Positions 37,796 to 47,224 are shown, counted from the stretch's first letter. The stretch: DNA of 64,000 bases from Streptomyces sp. NBC_01754 (GCF_035918015.1 NZ_CP109132.1:6572001-6636000); one strand, 5' to 3'. A program made the numbers and translations. The notes: generated from the letters alone by a model not told the origin.

Positions 37796-39004
37796 TCAGC
37801 CCTGGAACCGGTACTCCTCCAGGAGCCGGCGACCGATGATCATTTTCTGGATCTCGGCGGTACCTTCGCCGATCAGCAGCATCGGGGCCTCCCGGTAGAG
37901 GCGCTCGATCTCGTACTCCTTGGAGAAGCCGTAACCGCCGTGGATGCGGAAGGCGTCCTCGACGACTTCCTTGCAGTACTCGGAGGCGAGGTACTTCGCC
38001 ATCCCTGCCTCCAGGTCGTTGCGCTCCCCGGAGTCCTTTTTGCGCGCTGCATTGACCATCATCGCATGAGCGGCTTCGACCTTGGTGGCCATTTCGGCCA
38101 ATTTGAACTGGATCGCCTGGTGCTGGGCGATCGGCTTTCCGAAGGAGTGGCGCTGCTGGGCGTACGAAACACCCAACTCGAAAGCACGCTGCGCGACACC
38201 GCAACCACGAGCCGCGACATTGACCCGGCCCACTTCGACGCCGTCCATCATTTGGTAAAAACCCCGGCCGGTGGTCCCACCCAGGACGCGATTGGCCGGA
38301 ATGCGCAGTCCGTCCATGATGAACTCGGTCGTGTCGACGCCCTTGTAGCCCATCTTGTCGATCTTCCCGGGGATGGTGAGACCGGGGCGGACCTCTCCGA
38401 AGCCCGCCTCCTTCTCCACCAGGAAGGTCGTCATCGACCTGTGCGGTGCGGTGCCCTCGGGGTGTCCTTCGTCACTCCGGCACAGGACAGCGACCAGCGT
38501 GGACGTGCCACCGTTGGTCAGCCACATCTTCTGGCCGTTCAGGACGTAGTCTCCCTGCCCGTCCCGCACGCCTTTCGAGGTGATCGCCGAGACGTCCGAT
38601 CCCAGCGCCGGCTCGGACATCGAGAACGCGCCCCGCACCTCGCCCAGCGCCATCCTCGGCAGGAAGGTGTCCTTCTGCTCCTGGGTGCCGTGCTGCTTGA
38701 GCATGTACGCCACGATGAAATGCGTGTTGATGATGCCGGACACACTCATCCAGCCCCGGGCGATCTCCTCGACGCACAGCGCATAGGTGAGCAGCGACTC
38801 GCCCAGACCGCCGTATTCCTCCGGAATCATCAGCCCGAACAGGCCGAGTTCCTTGAGTCCTTCGACGATATGTGCCGGATACTCGTCGCGGTGCTCCAAT
38901 TCCGTGGCGACAGGAATGATCTCCTTGTCGACGAAAGCGCGGACCGTGGAGAGGATTTCCTGCTGGATGTCGGTCAGACCGGCGGTCTGCGCGAGTCGGC
39001 TCAT
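37796..39004 (-). CDS. mcd: Methylsuccinyl-CoA dehydrogenase (acyl-CoA dehydrogenase family)
   Basis: A 402-residue flavoenzyme with the acyl-CoA dehydrogenase signatures (AFSMSEPALGSDVSAI, QRHSFGKPIAQHQAIQFKLA) and catalytic Glu in LLIGEGTAEIQKM. Operon position after ccr, ecm, mcl and a MaoC hydratase makes it the (2S)-methylsuccinyl-CoA to mesaconyl-CoA step of the ethylmalonyl-CoA pathway; the family alone would not say so. Its ATG overlaps the hydratase stop (ATGA). Last pathway gene; psd starts 182 bases further on. Confidence 0.88.
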   Translation of the reverse strand: MSRLAQTAGLTDIQQEILSTVRAFVDKEIIPVATELEHRDEYPAHIVEGLKELGLFGLMIPEEYGGLGESLLTYALCVEEIARGWMSVSGIINTHFIVAYMLKQHGTQEQKDTFLPRMALGEVRGAFSMSEPALGSDVSAITSKGVRDGQGDYVLNGQKMWLTNGGTSTLVAVLCRSDEGHPEGTAPHRSMTTFLVEKEAGFGEVRPGLTIPGKIDKMGYKGVDTTEFIMDGLRIPANRVLGGTTGRGFYQMMDGVEVGRVNVAARGCGVAQRAFELGVSYAQQRHSFGKPIAQHQAIQFKLAEMATKVEAAHAMMVNAARKKDSGERNDLEAGMAKYLASEYCKEVVEDAFRIHGGYGFSKEYEIERLYREAPMLLIGEGTAEIQKMIIGRRLLEEYRFQG

Positions 39005-39534
39005 GGCTGCTGCTCCCCGTTCTTCTTCTGCGGCTGGACGGGTTCGGGGCGGCCGGGCTGCTCTCCGCCCCGCTCCTCGATGTACGTCTCGGTGGGCACC
39101 ATCACCTTGCGGCGGAACACGCAGACGAGCGTGCCGTCCTGCTTGTAGCCCTTTGTCTCGACATGGACGACGCCCCGGTCGCTCCTGGACCGCGAGGGCG
39201 TCTTGCCCAGGACCGTCGTCTCCCCGTAGACCGTGTCGCCGTGGAAGGTCGGTGCCACGTGTTTCAGCGACTCCACCTCCAGGTTGGCGATGGCCTTCCC
39301 GGAGACGTCCGGTACCGACATGCCGAGCAGCAGTGAGTAGATGTAGTTGCCGACCACGACGTTCTTCTTGAAGTCCGTCGTCCTCTCGGCGTAGTTGCTG
39401 TCCATGTGCAACGGGTGGTGATTCATGGTCAGCAGGCAGAAGAGGTGGTCGTCGTATTCCGTGACGGTCTTCCCGGGCCAGTGCTTGTAGACGGCACCGA
39501 TCTCGAATTCCTCGAATGTGCGCCCGAACTGCAT
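39001..39534 (-). CDS. MaoC-type hydratase, probable mesaconyl-CoA hydratase
   Basis: A 177-residue single hot-dog-domain hydratase (FEEFEIGAVYKHWPGKTVTEYDDHLFCLLTMNHHPLHMD contains the family Asp/His pair). In this operon it would hydrate mesaconyl-CoA to beta-methylmalyl-CoA. It is much shorter than the roughly 340-residue mesaconyl-CoA hydratase I recall from proteobacteria, so it should act as a homodimer. The Lys/Gln-rich tail is variable. Two bases separate it from the lyase stop; its own stop overlaps mcd. Confidence 0.83.
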   Translation of the reverse strand: MQFGRTFEEFEIGAVYKHWPGKTVTEYDDHLFCLLTMNHHPLHMDSNYAERTTDFKKNVVVGNYIYSLLLGMSVPDVSGKAIANLEVESLKHVAPTFHGDTVYGETTVLGKTPSRSRSDRGVVHVETKGYKQDGTLVCVFRRKVMVPTETYIEERGGEQPGRPEPVQPQKKNGEQQP

Positions 39535-39536
39535 GA

Positions 39537-40532
39537 TCAGGCCTCCGGTGCTTCGAACTTCGAGGTGCGCCGCATGCCGGCCGCGCGGCCCTTACCGGCG
39601 ACGACCAGGGCCATCTTGCGGCTGGCCTCGTCGATCATCTCGTCGCCGAGCATCGCCGAACCCTTCCTGCCGCCCTCGTCGGAGGTGCACCAGTCGTAGG
39701 CGTCGAGGATCAGCTCGGCGTGGTCGTAGTCGTCCTGGGAGGGCGAGAACACCTCGTTGGCGGCGTCGACCTGCCCGGGGTGCAGGACCCACTTGCCGTC
39801 GAAGCCCAGCGCCGCGGCCCGCCCTGCCACCTCGCGGTAGGCGTCCACGTCGCGGATCTGGAGGAAGGGGCCGTCGATCGCCTGGAGGTCGTGCGCGCGG
39901 GCGGCCATCAGGATCCGCATCAGGATGTAGTGGTAGGCGTCCGCCGGGTAGCCGGGCGGCTGCTGGCCCACGACCAGGGTCTTCATGTTGATGGAGGCCA
40001 TGAAGTCGGCCGGGCCGAAGATCAGGGTCTCCAGCCGGGGCGAGGCGGCGGCGATGTCGTCGATGTTCACCAGGCCCCTGGCGTTCTCGATCTGCGCCTC
40101 GATGCCGATGCGCCCCACCTCGAAGCCCATCGTCTTCTCGATCTGGGTCAGCAGCAGATCGAGCGCGACGACCTGCTGGGCGTCCTGGACCTTGGGCAGC
40201 ATGACGCAGTCGAGGTTGGCGCCCGCGCCCTCGACGACCGTGACCACGTCGCGGTACGTCCAGTGCGTCGTCCAGTCGTTGACGCGCACCACCCGGGTCT
40301 TGCCGCTCCAGTCACCGTTGTTCAGCGCGTCCACGATGGTGTGGCGGGCGCCTTCCTTGGCGAGCGGCGCACAGGCGTCCTCCAGGTCCAGGAAGACCTG
40401 GTCGGCCGGCAGGCCCTGGGCCTTCTCCAGGAACCGGGGGTTGGAGCCGGGCACCGCCAGGCAGGAGCGGCGCGGGCGCAGCCGGTCCACGGAGTGCGCG
40501 GCGGTGGGCGTCGGGCGGGCGGGCGTGGTCAT
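39537..40532 (-). CDS. mcl: HpcH/HpaI-type lyase: L-malyl-CoA/beta-methylmalyl-CoA lyase
   Basis: A 331-residue CitE-like TIM-barrel lyase. Conserved features are RSCLAVPGSNPRFLEKA, VFLDLEDACAPLAK, LPKVQDAQQV, GIEAQIENARGLVNI (metal Glu) and FGPADFMASI (metal Asp). It should split methylmalyl-CoA to glyoxylate and propionyl-CoA. ATG 40532 overlaps the mutase stop by four bases. The longer open frame upstream is antisense-like shadow of the mutase. Confidence 0.9.
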   Translation of the reverse strand: MTTPARPTPTAAHSVDRLRPRRSCLAVPGSNPRFLEKAQGLPADQVFLDLEDACAPLAKEGARHTIVDALNNGDWSGKTRVVRVNDWTTHWTYRDVVTVVEGAGANLDCVMLPKVQDAQQVVALDLLLTQIEKTMGFEVGRIGIEAQIENARGLVNIDDIAAASPRLETLIFGPADFMASINMKTLVVGQQPPGYPADAYHYILMRILMAARAHDLQAIDGPFLQIRDVDAYREVAGRAAALGFDGKWVLHPGQVDAANEVFSPSQDDYDHAELILDAYDWCTSDEGGRKGSAMLGDEMIDEASRKMALVVAGKGRAAGMRRTSKFEAPEA

Positions 40533-42541
40533 GCGGGGACCTCCAGAGGGTCGAGCTTGTTCGCTTTCCGGATCTCGTCGACGATACGGCCGATGATCTG
40601 CGTGATACCGAAGTCCTTCGGGGTGAAGACCGCGGCGACACCGGCCGCGATCAGGGCGTTCGCGTCGGCGGGCGGGATGATGCCGCCCGCGATCACCGGG
40701 ATGTCGGTGGCACCGGCCTCGCGCAGCCGGGTCAGTACGTCCGGCACCAGCTCGGCGTGCGAGCCGGACAGGACGGACAGGCCGACGCAGTGCACGTCCT
40801 CGGCCAGCGCGGCGTCGGTGATCTGCTCGGGGGTCAGCCGGATCCCCTGGTAGACCACCTCGAAGCCGGAGTCCCTGGCGCGTACGGCGATCTGCTCGGC
40901 ACCGTTGGAGTGCCCGTCCAGGCCGGGCTTGCCCACCAGGAGGCGCAGCCGCCCCACGCCCAGGTCGCCGGCGGTGCGGGCGACCTTGTCCCGGACGACG
41001 GCGAGCGGGGTGCCCGGCTCGGCGGCGACCGCGAGCGGGGCGGAGGAGACGCCCGTGGGCGCCCGGAACTCGCCGAACACGTCGCGCAGGGCCCAGGCCC
41101 ACTCACCCGTGGTGACGCCCGCCCGCGCGCACGCGACGGTCGCCTCCATCAGGTTCTCGGTGCCCGCCGCCGCCTTCTTCAGGACCGCCAGGGCCTCGGT
41201 GGCGCGGGCCTCGTCACGGTTGTCGCGCCACTCGTGCAGCGCGGTGACGACCCGGGCCTCGTTCTCGGGGTCCACCGTCATGATCGCGGCGTCCAGGTCC
41301 GCGGTCAGCGGGCTCGGCTCCGTGCTCTCGTAGACGTTGACGCCGACGATCTTCTCCTCGCCGCCCTCGATCCGGGCCCGCCGGGCCGCGTGCGAGGAGA
41401 CCAGCTCCGACTTGAGGTAGCCGGACTCGACGGCCGCCATCGCGCCGCCCATCTGCTCGATCCGGTCGATCTCGGCCAGCGACTCGGTGACCAGCTCGGC
41501 CACCTTCGCCTCGATCACGTGCGAACCGGCGAAGATGTCCTCGTACTCCAGCAGGTCGCTCTCGTGGGCCAGCACCTGCTGGATGCGCAGCGACCACTGC
41601 TGGTCCCAGGGGCGGGGCAGTCCGAGCGCCTCGTTCCAGGCCGGCAGTTGTACCGCGCGGGCGCGGGCGTCCTTGGAGAGGGTGACGGCCAGCATCTCCA
41701 GCACGATGCGCTGGACGTTGTTCTCCGGCTGCGCCTCGGTCAGCCCGAGGGAGTTGACCTGTACTCCGTAGCGGAAGCGCCGCTGCCTGGGGTCCTCGAC
41801 GCCGTACCGCTCGCGGGTGACCTGGTCCCAGATGCGGCCGAACGCGCGCATCTTGCACATCTCCTCGATGAAGCGGACGCCGGCGTTCACGAAGAAGGAG
41901 ATACGGGCGACGACGTCCCCGAACCGCTCCTCGGGCACCTGCCCCGACGTTCGTACCGCGTCGAGCACGGCGATGGCCGTGGACATGGCGTACGCGATCT
42001 CCTGGACCGGGGTGGCCCCGGCCTCCTGGAGGTGGTAGCTACAGATGTTGATCGGGTTCCACCGGGGGACGCGGTTGACCGTGTACGTGATCATGTCGGT
42101 GGTCAGCCGCAGCGAGGGGCCGGGCGGGAAGACGTGCGTCCCGCGCGAGAGGTACTCCTTGACGATGTCGTTCTGCGTGGTGCCCTGGAGCCTTCCGGGG
42201 TCGGCGCCCTGTTCCTCGGCGACGACCTGGTAGAGCGCCAGCAGCCACATGGCCGTGGCGTTGATGGTCATGGAGGTGTTCATCTGCTCCAGCGGGATGT
42301 CCTGGAACAGCCTGCGCATGTCACCGAGGTGCGAGACGGGCACCCCCACCCGGCCGACCTCACCGCGCGCCAGGACGTGGTCGGGGTCGTAGCCGGTCTG
42401 GGTGGGCAGGTCGAAGGCGACCGACAGACCCGTCTGGCCCTTGGCGAGGTTGCGCCGGTAGAGCTCGTTGGACGCCTCGGCGGTCGAATGGCCGGCGTAC
42501 GTCCGCATGAGCCACGGGCGGTCCTTCTGACGTTCGGTCAT
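40529..42541 (-). CDS. ecm: Ethylmalonyl-CoA mutase (B12-dependent)
   Basis: A 670-residue adenosylcobalamin mutase of the MeaA type. The catalytic barrel is N-terminal (LSVAFDLPTQTGYDPDH, GTTQNDIVKEYLSRGT). The C-terminal B12 domain (about 535-665) has the GKPGLDGHSNGAEQ motif with the cobalt-ligating His, and ends GGIIPPADANALIAAGV. It converts (2R)-ethylmalonyl-CoA to (2S)-methylsuccinyl-CoA. Single-chain layout with about 670 residues separates it from the larger methylmalonyl-CoA mutase. Nine bases after ccr. Confidence 0.93.
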   Translation of the reverse strand: MTERQKDRPWLMRTYAGHSTAEASNELYRRNLAKGQTGLSVAFDLPTQTGYDPDHVLARGEVGRVGVPVSHLGDMRRLFQDIPLEQMNTSMTINATAMWLLALYQVVAEEQGADPGRLQGTTQNDIVKEYLSRGTHVFPPGPSLRLTTDMITYTVNRVPRWNPINICSYHLQEAGATPVQEIAYAMSTAIAVLDAVRTSGQVPEERFGDVVARISFFVNAGVRFIEEMCKMRAFGRIWDQVTRERYGVEDPRQRRFRYGVQVNSLGLTEAQPENNVQRIVLEMLAVTLSKDARARAVQLPAWNEALGLPRPWDQQWSLRIQQVLAHESDLLEYEDIFAGSHVIEAKVAELVTESLAEIDRIEQMGGAMAAVESGYLKSELVSSHAARRARIEGGEEKIVGVNVYESTEPSPLTADLDAAIMTVDPENEARVVTALHEWRDNRDEARATEALAVLKKAAAGTENLMEATVACARAGVTTGEWAWALRDVFGEFRAPTGVSSAPLAVAAEPGTPLAVVRDKVARTAGDLGVGRLRLLVGKPGLDGHSNGAEQIAVRARDSGFEVVYQGIRLTPEQITDAALAEDVHCVGLSVLSGSHAELVPDVLTRLREAGATDIPVIAGGIIPPADANALIAAGVAAVFTPKDFGITQIIGRIVDEIRKANKLDPLEVPA

Positions 42542-42550
42542 CGCGGGACC

Positions 42551-43888
42551 TCAGATGTCGCGGAAGCGGTTGATGGCGTCGAGGTGCTGCTCGCGCAGCT
42601 CCGTGTCGCGCACGCCCAGGCCCTCGCGGGGGGCCAGCGCGAGGACGCCGACCTTGCCCTGGTGGAGGTTGCGGTGCACGTCGTACGCGGCCTGGCCGGT
42701 GTCCTGGAGGGAGTACACCTTGGAGAGCGTCGGGTGGATCCTCCCCTTGGCGACCAGCCGGTTCGCCTCCCACGCCTCGCGGTAGTTGGCGAAGTGCGAG
42801 CCGATGATGCGCTTGAGGGACATCCACAGGTAGCGGTTGTCGTACTCGTGGTTGTAGCCGGAGGTCGAGGCGCAGGTGACGATCGTGCCGCCCTTGCGGG
42901 TGACGTACACGCTCGCGCCGAAGGTCTCGCGGCCCGGGTGCTCGAAGACGATGTCCACGTCCTCGCCGCCGGTCAGTTCGCGGATGCGCTTGCCGAACCG
43001 CTTCCACTCGCGCGGGTCCTGGTGGTGCTCGTCCTTCCAGAACCGGAAGTCCTCGGCGCTGCGGTCGATGATCGCGCTCGCGCCCATCTTCCGGCAGATC
43101 GCGGCCTTCTGCTCGCTGGAGACGACACAGATCGGGTTGGCGCCGCCGGCCAGGGCGAACTGGGTGGCGTACGAACCGAGTCCGCCGCTCGCGCCCCAGA
43201 TCAGGACGTTGTCGCCCTGCTTCATGCCCGCGCCGTTGCGCGAGACGAGCTGGCGGTACGCGGTGGAGTTGACCAGGCCGGGAGCGGCGGCCTCCTCCCA
43301 GCTGAGGTGCTTCGGCTTCGGCATCAGCTGGTTCGACTTCACCAGGGCGATCTCCGCCAGGCCGCCGAAGTTGGTCTCGAAGCCCCAGATGCGCTGCTCG
43401 GGGTCGAGCATCGTGTCGTTGTGGCCGTCGGAGGACTCCAGTTCGACCGAGAGGCAGTGTGCGACGACCTCGTCGCCGGGGCTCCAGGCGTTGACGCCGG
43501 GGCCGGTGCGCAGGACGACGCCCGCCAGGTCGGAGCCGACGACGTGGTAGGGCAGGTCGTGGCGCCTGGTCAGCTCGCTGAGCCTGCCGTAGCGCTCCAG
43601 GAAGCCGAAGGTCGCCACCGGCTCGAAGATCGAGGTCCAGACGGAGTTGTAGTTCACCGAGCTGGCCATCACGGCGACGAGCGCCTCGCCGGGGCCGAGT
43701 TCGGGAACCGGCACCTCGTCCAGGTGCAGGGACGCGCGGGGGTCCTTGTCACGTGTGGCGAGACCGGCGAACATCTCGGTCTCGTCCTTGTGCACGGTCA
43801 CGGCACGGTACGACTCGGGGACGGACAGAGCCGCGAAGTCGGCGGTGGTGCTGTCCGGTGACTGGATCGCGTCCAGGATTTCCTTCAC
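42551..43888 (-). CDS. ccr: Crotonyl-CoA carboxylase/reductase
   Basis: A 445-residue MDR-family enzyme that reductively carboxylates crotonyl-CoA to ethylmalonyl-CoA with NADPH. GTG 43888 has GGAGG at seven bases. Visible: VVGSDLAGVVLRTGPGVNAW, NFGGLAEIALVKSNQLMPKPKHLSWEEAA, the nucleotide-binding ILIWGASGGLGSYATQFA region and IVTCASTSGYNHEYDNRYLWM. It opens the pathway operon and also supplies extender units for polyketides. The promoter lies about 250 bases upstream. Confidence 0.95.
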   Translation of the reverse strand: MKEILDAIQSPDSTTADFAALSVPESYRAVTVHKDETEMFAGLATRDKDPRASLHLDEVPVPELGPGEALVAVMASSVNYNSVWTSIFEPVATFGFLERYGRLSELTRRHDLPYHVVGSDLAGVVLRTGPGVNAWSPGDEVVAHCLSVELESSDGHNDTMLDPEQRIWGFETNFGGLAEIALVKSNQLMPKPKHLSWEEAAAPGLVNSTAYRQLVSRNGAGMKQGDNVLIWGASGGLGSYATQFALAGGANPICVVSSEQKAAICRKMGASAIIDRSAEDFRFWKDEHHQDPREWKRFGKRIRELTGGEDVDIVFEHPGRETFGASVYVTRKGGTIVTCASTSGYNHEYDNRYLWMSLKRIIGSHFANYREAWEANRLVAKGRIHPTLSKVYSLQDTGQAAYDVHRNLHQGKVGVLALAPREGLGVRDTELREQHLDAINRFRDI

Positions 43889-44480
43889 GGTGATGCCTCC
43901 GGCAGATCGGGCCCCAGGCCGTCGAGGGAACGCCTGAGGAGCCCCTTGGGCAGGGGAGCGGTGCGGTGTGGAGGTGGTGCCGTCGGTTCGGCGGTGGTGC
44001 TGCGGCGTGCTCGGGTGGAGCGGAAGGGATGCCTGTGACGCAGGCGTCCGGGCGCGCGGACCGTGGTCTGCGGGGACAGCCGGCGCACGAATGAGTTCTC
44101 TGCGCGCCGGCCGCCCGGACACCTTCAACGTATGGCACTCCGTGACAGCTGGCAAGGCACCGAGTGCCAGAAATTCCACTCACCTGTCATCCGCCGGGCA
44201 CGCATGAGCGCCGCCGGGGCCGGAATGCGGGATTCGACCAGCTATGGGTGGCGCTACGGCGTGGTGCGGTACACATACGGAGTGGTGGTGCTCAGGGCGC
44301 GCTGAGGGGACGCCCCTGCCGCGCCAGGGGCCCGCCGCCCCGCCGTCCCGCCGTCCCGGAGTCCGGCGGACCCGGTCCCGGTATACATCCGCGCATCGGA
44401 CCACGGGCGCCGCGGCCGTGCCGTCGGGTTTCCGGGCCCGGGGGCGGCCGGTGCCGGCCGCCGAGGGGTGAACGACCCGC
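43889..44480 (-). promoter_or_regulatory. ccr promoter region with large inverted repeat
   Basis: On the minus strand, TTGCCA (44155-44150), a 17-base spacer and TACGTT (44132-44127) make a good promoter about 240 bases before ccr. It is embedded in two inverted repeats: TGGCACTC (44133-44140) with GAGTGCCA (44162-44169), and CTGGCA (44149-44154) with TGCCAG (44165-44170). This is a likely binding site for the adjacent TetR protein. The long leader (43889-44126) and 44180-44480 hold no supported ORF. Confidence 0.6.
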
Positions 44481-45296
44481 TCAGCGCTCCTTGAGCGCCT
44501 GCTGGATCGTCCGCATCACCTCGTCGAGGGGCGCGTCGGTACGGGCCACGGCGACCAGGACCTCACCCTCGGAGGTGACCGAGGCCGCCGGGGTTCTCGT
44601 GTGCTCGCCGCCCGCGGTCCGCCCCGCGCCGATCCCCGTACCGAACGTGTCCCGCACGATCGCGAACGCGTGGTCGAGCTGGGTCTCCACGTCCCCTTGG
44701 CCGTCCGCCCGCAGCCACCGCCGCAGCACGTGGTTGTGCGCTGTCACCACGGCGGAGGCGGCCACCTCGGCGAGCAGCGGGTCGTCGTTGCCCACCTGGT
44801 GGTCCCGCTCGTCGAAGTGGCCCAGCAGATAGCGGGTGAACAGCCGCTCGTAGCGGGCCACGGAGGCGATCTCGGCCTCCCGGAGCGTGGGCACCTCACG
44901 GGTCAGCTTGTAGCGCGCCACGGAGACCGCGGGCTTCGCCGCGTACATCTTCATGACCTCCTTGATGCCGCGGCACACCGTGTCGAGCGGATGCTCGTGC
45001 GCCGGTGCGGCGTTCAGGACGGCCTCGGCCCGTACGAGCGTGTCGTCGTGGTCCGGGAAGATGGCCTCTTCCTTCGAGCGGAAGTGGCGGAAGAACGTGC
45101 GCCGGGCCACCCCGGCCGCTCCCGCGATCTCGTCGACCGTCGTCGCCTCGTACCCCTTCGTGGCGAACAGTTCCATGGCGGCGGCGGCCAGTTCGCGGCG
45201 CATCTTGAGCCGTTGGGCGGCGGCGCGGGTACCTGCGGCGCTCTCCGGTGCGTCGGCTGCGGCGGAGGAGCGGGGAGACTTGGCGGGTTGGGACAT
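44481..45296 (-). CDS. TetR-family regulator, probable controller of the ethylmalonyl-CoA genes
   Basis: A 271-residue regulator. The N-terminal 25 residues are Ala/Ser-rich and disordered; the helix-turn-helix is at about 35-80 (AMELFATKGYEATTVDEIAGAAGVARRTFFRHFRSKEEAIF). The remaining 190 residues form the ligand domain. No Shine-Dalgarno precedes ATG 45296, but TACGTT stands seven bases before it, the spacing of a leaderless mRNA, and it is identical to the ccr -10 hexamer. Wedged between hbd-like and ccr genes, it probably senses an acyl-CoA or C4 acid. Confidence 0.85.
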   Translation of the reverse strand: MSQPAKSPRSSAAADAPESAAGTRAAAQRLKMRRELAAAAMELFATKGYEATTVDEIAGAAGVARRTFFRHFRSKEEAIFPDHDDTLVRAEAVLNAAPAHEHPLDTVCRGIKEVMKMYAAKPAVSVARYKLTREVPTLREAEIASVARYERLFTRYLLGHFDERDHQVGNDDPLLAEVAASAVVTAHNHVLRRWLRADGQGDVETQLDHAFAIVRDTFGTGIGAGRTAGGEHTRTPAASVTSEGEVLVAVARTDAPLDEVMRTIQQALKER

Positions 45297-45442
45297 GGTG
45301 TGAAACGTAGCTCATCGGCGCGCGGACGTGGGGCGACGGGGGCGGACCGTGTGAAGGCCCCGGCGGTCCGCCCCGCCCGGCCCCCGGCCCGGTGGACCCG
45401 GAGCCGGGTGCCGGGGTCCCCGCGGCGCCCCCGGCCGGCCCT

Positions 45443-47224
45443 TCAGCGGCGGGCGTACTCGCGGAAGCCGCGCCCCGTCTTACGGCCGAGGCAGCCCGCG
45501 GCCACCAGGTGTTCGAGCAGCGGAGCGGGCGCCAGGCCGGGGTCGCGGAACTCGGCGTGCAGGACCTTCTCGATGGCCAGGGAGACGTCGAGCCCGACGA
45601 CGTCCAGGAGTTCGAACGGCCCCATCGGGTAGCCGCCGCCCAGCTTCATCGCCGTGTCGATGTCGTCGAGGCTCGCGTAGTGCTCCTGGACCATCTTGAC
45701 CGCGTTGTTGAGGTAGGGGAAGAGGAGCGCGTTCACGATGAACCCGGCCCGGTCACCGCAGTCCACCGGGTGCTTGCGCACCGCCGCGCAGACCTCGCGG
45801 ACCGTGGCGTGCGCCTCGTCGGAGGTCAGCACCGTGCGGACCACCTCCACCAGCTTCATCGCGGGCGCCGGGTTGAAGAAGTGCATCCCCACGACGTCCT
45901 GGGGACGCGAGGTCACCCGGGCCACGGCCACGACCGGCAGCGACGAGGTGGTGGTGGCCAGCACCGCGCCCGGCTTGCAGACCTTGTCCAGCGTCCGGAA
46001 CAGGTCCCGCTTGATCTCCAGGTCCTCGGCGACCGCCTCCACCGCGAGGTCCACGTCGGCGAAGGCGTCCGGGGAACCGGCCGGGGTGATCCGGGCGAGC
46101 GTCTCGTCGCGCGCCTCGGCCGTCAGCCGGCCCTTGGAGACCGACCGCTCCAGGGACCGCGCGATCCGTGCCTTGGCGGCGTCCGCCTTCTCCCGGCCTC
46201 GGGCGGCGAGCACCACGGCGTACCCGGCCTTCGCGAACACCTCCGCGATCCCCGAGGCCATCGTCCCGGAGCCGGCGACGCCCACCGAGGACACCGGGCG
46301 CCCGGCGGGCGCACCCGCACCGGCCACCGGCGTCAGCGCGTCCGGCACCACGGTCCGGCCGCCGGGGGTGTCGTAGGTGTAGAAGCCGCGGCCCGCCTTC
46401 CGGCCGGTCAGACCCGCCTCGCTGAGCTGCCCCAGCACCGGAGCCGGGGCGTGCAGCCGATCGTGCGAGGCGGAGTACATGGCCTCCAGGACCGTGCGCG
46501 CGGTGTCGATGCCGATCAGGTCCAGCAGGGCGAGCGGGCCCATGGGCAGCCCGCAGCCCAGCCGCATGGCGGCGTCGATGTCCTCCCGGGTGGCGTAGTT
46601 CGCCTCGTACATGGCCGCGGCCTGGTTCAGATAGCCGAAGAGCAGCCCGTCCGCGACGAAGCCGGGCCGGTCACCGACCGCCACCGGCTCCTTGCCCAGC
46701 TCACGCGCGAGCCGCGTCACGGCCTCGACGGCGGGCGGGGCGGTCAGCACCGAGGAGACCACCTCGACCAGCCGCATCGTCGGCGCCGGGTTGAAGAAGT
46801 GCAGGCCCAGCACGCGCTCGGGGTGCCGCGACTCCGCGGCGAGCCGGGTCACGGACAGGGCGTTGGTGCCCGTCGCGAGGATCGCGGTGGGCGAGACGAC
46901 GGCGTCCAGTTCCCGGAAGACCTGCTGCTTGGTCTCGTACGTCTCCGGCACGACCTCGATGACGAGCCCGGCGTCGGCGGCCGCCCGCAGGTCGGAGAAC
47001 GTACGGAAGCGGGCGAGGACGTCGCGCCGCTCCCGCTCGCTGATCCGCTCGCGCCGCACGGCGCGAGCGGTGGAGGCTTCCAGTGAGGCGACGGCCTGCC
47101 GGGCGGCGGCCTCGCTGGTGTCGATACCGATGACCTCGCGGCCCGCACGGGCCAGGACCTCGGCGATGCCGGTTCCCATGGTGCCGAGGCCGACGACGGC
47201 GATGGTGCTGAGCGGGGTGTCCAT
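45443..47224 (-). CDS. 3-hydroxyacyl-CoA dehydrogenase, tandem two-module fusion
   Basis: A 593-residue protein made of two complete dehydrogenase copies. Module 1 (1-295) has VVGLGTMGTGIAEVLARAG, LHFFNPAPTMRLVEVV and PMGPLALLDLIGID. Module 2 (305-593) has GVAGSGTMASGIAEVFAKAG, MHFFNPAPAMKLVEVV and PMGPFELLDVVGLD. Both keep the catalytic His-Glu pattern, so both may be active. Start ATG 47224, GGAG at seven bases. It would interconvert acetoacetyl-CoA and 3-hydroxybutyryl-CoA, feeding crotonyl-CoA to ccr. Usual single-module enzymes are about 285 residues. Confidence 0.92.
   Translation of the reverse strand: MDTPLSTIAVVGLGTMGTGIAEVLARAGREVIGIDTSEAAARQAVASLEASTARAVRRERISERERRDVLARFRTFSDLRAAADAGLVIEVVPETYETKQQVFRELDAVVSPTAILATGTNALSVTRLAAESRHPERVLGLHFFNPAPTMRLVEVVSSVLTAPPAVEAVTRLARELGKEPVAVGDRPGFVADGLLFGYLNQAAAMYEANYATREDIDAAMRLGCGLPMGPLALLDLIGIDTARTVLEAMYSASHDRLHAPAPVLGQLSEAGLTGRKAGRGFYTYDTPGGRTVVPDALTPVAGAGAPAGRPVSSVGVAGSGTMASGIAEVFAKAGYAVVLAARGREKADAAKARIARSLERSVSKGRLTAEARDETLARITPAGSPDAFADVDLAVEAVAEDLEIKRDLFRTLDKVCKPGAVLATTTSSLPVVAVARVTSRPQDVVGMHFFNPAPAMKLVEVVRTVLTSDEAHATVREVCAAVRKHPVDCGDRAGFIVNALLFPYLNNAVKMVQEHYASLDDIDTAMKLGGGYPMGPFELLDVVGLDVSLAIEKVLHAEFRDPGLAPAPLLEHLVAAGCLGRKTGRGFREYARR

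Noticed and set aside
40757..43861. 1034-codon plus-strand open frame opposite ecm and ccr
   Set aside because: Antisense of two conserved pathway genes; no domain features.
45443..47224. Possible assembly duplication in the dehydrogenase gene
   Set aside because: The two modules are clearly diverged in sequence and each is complete, so this is an old fusion and not a repeat artefact.
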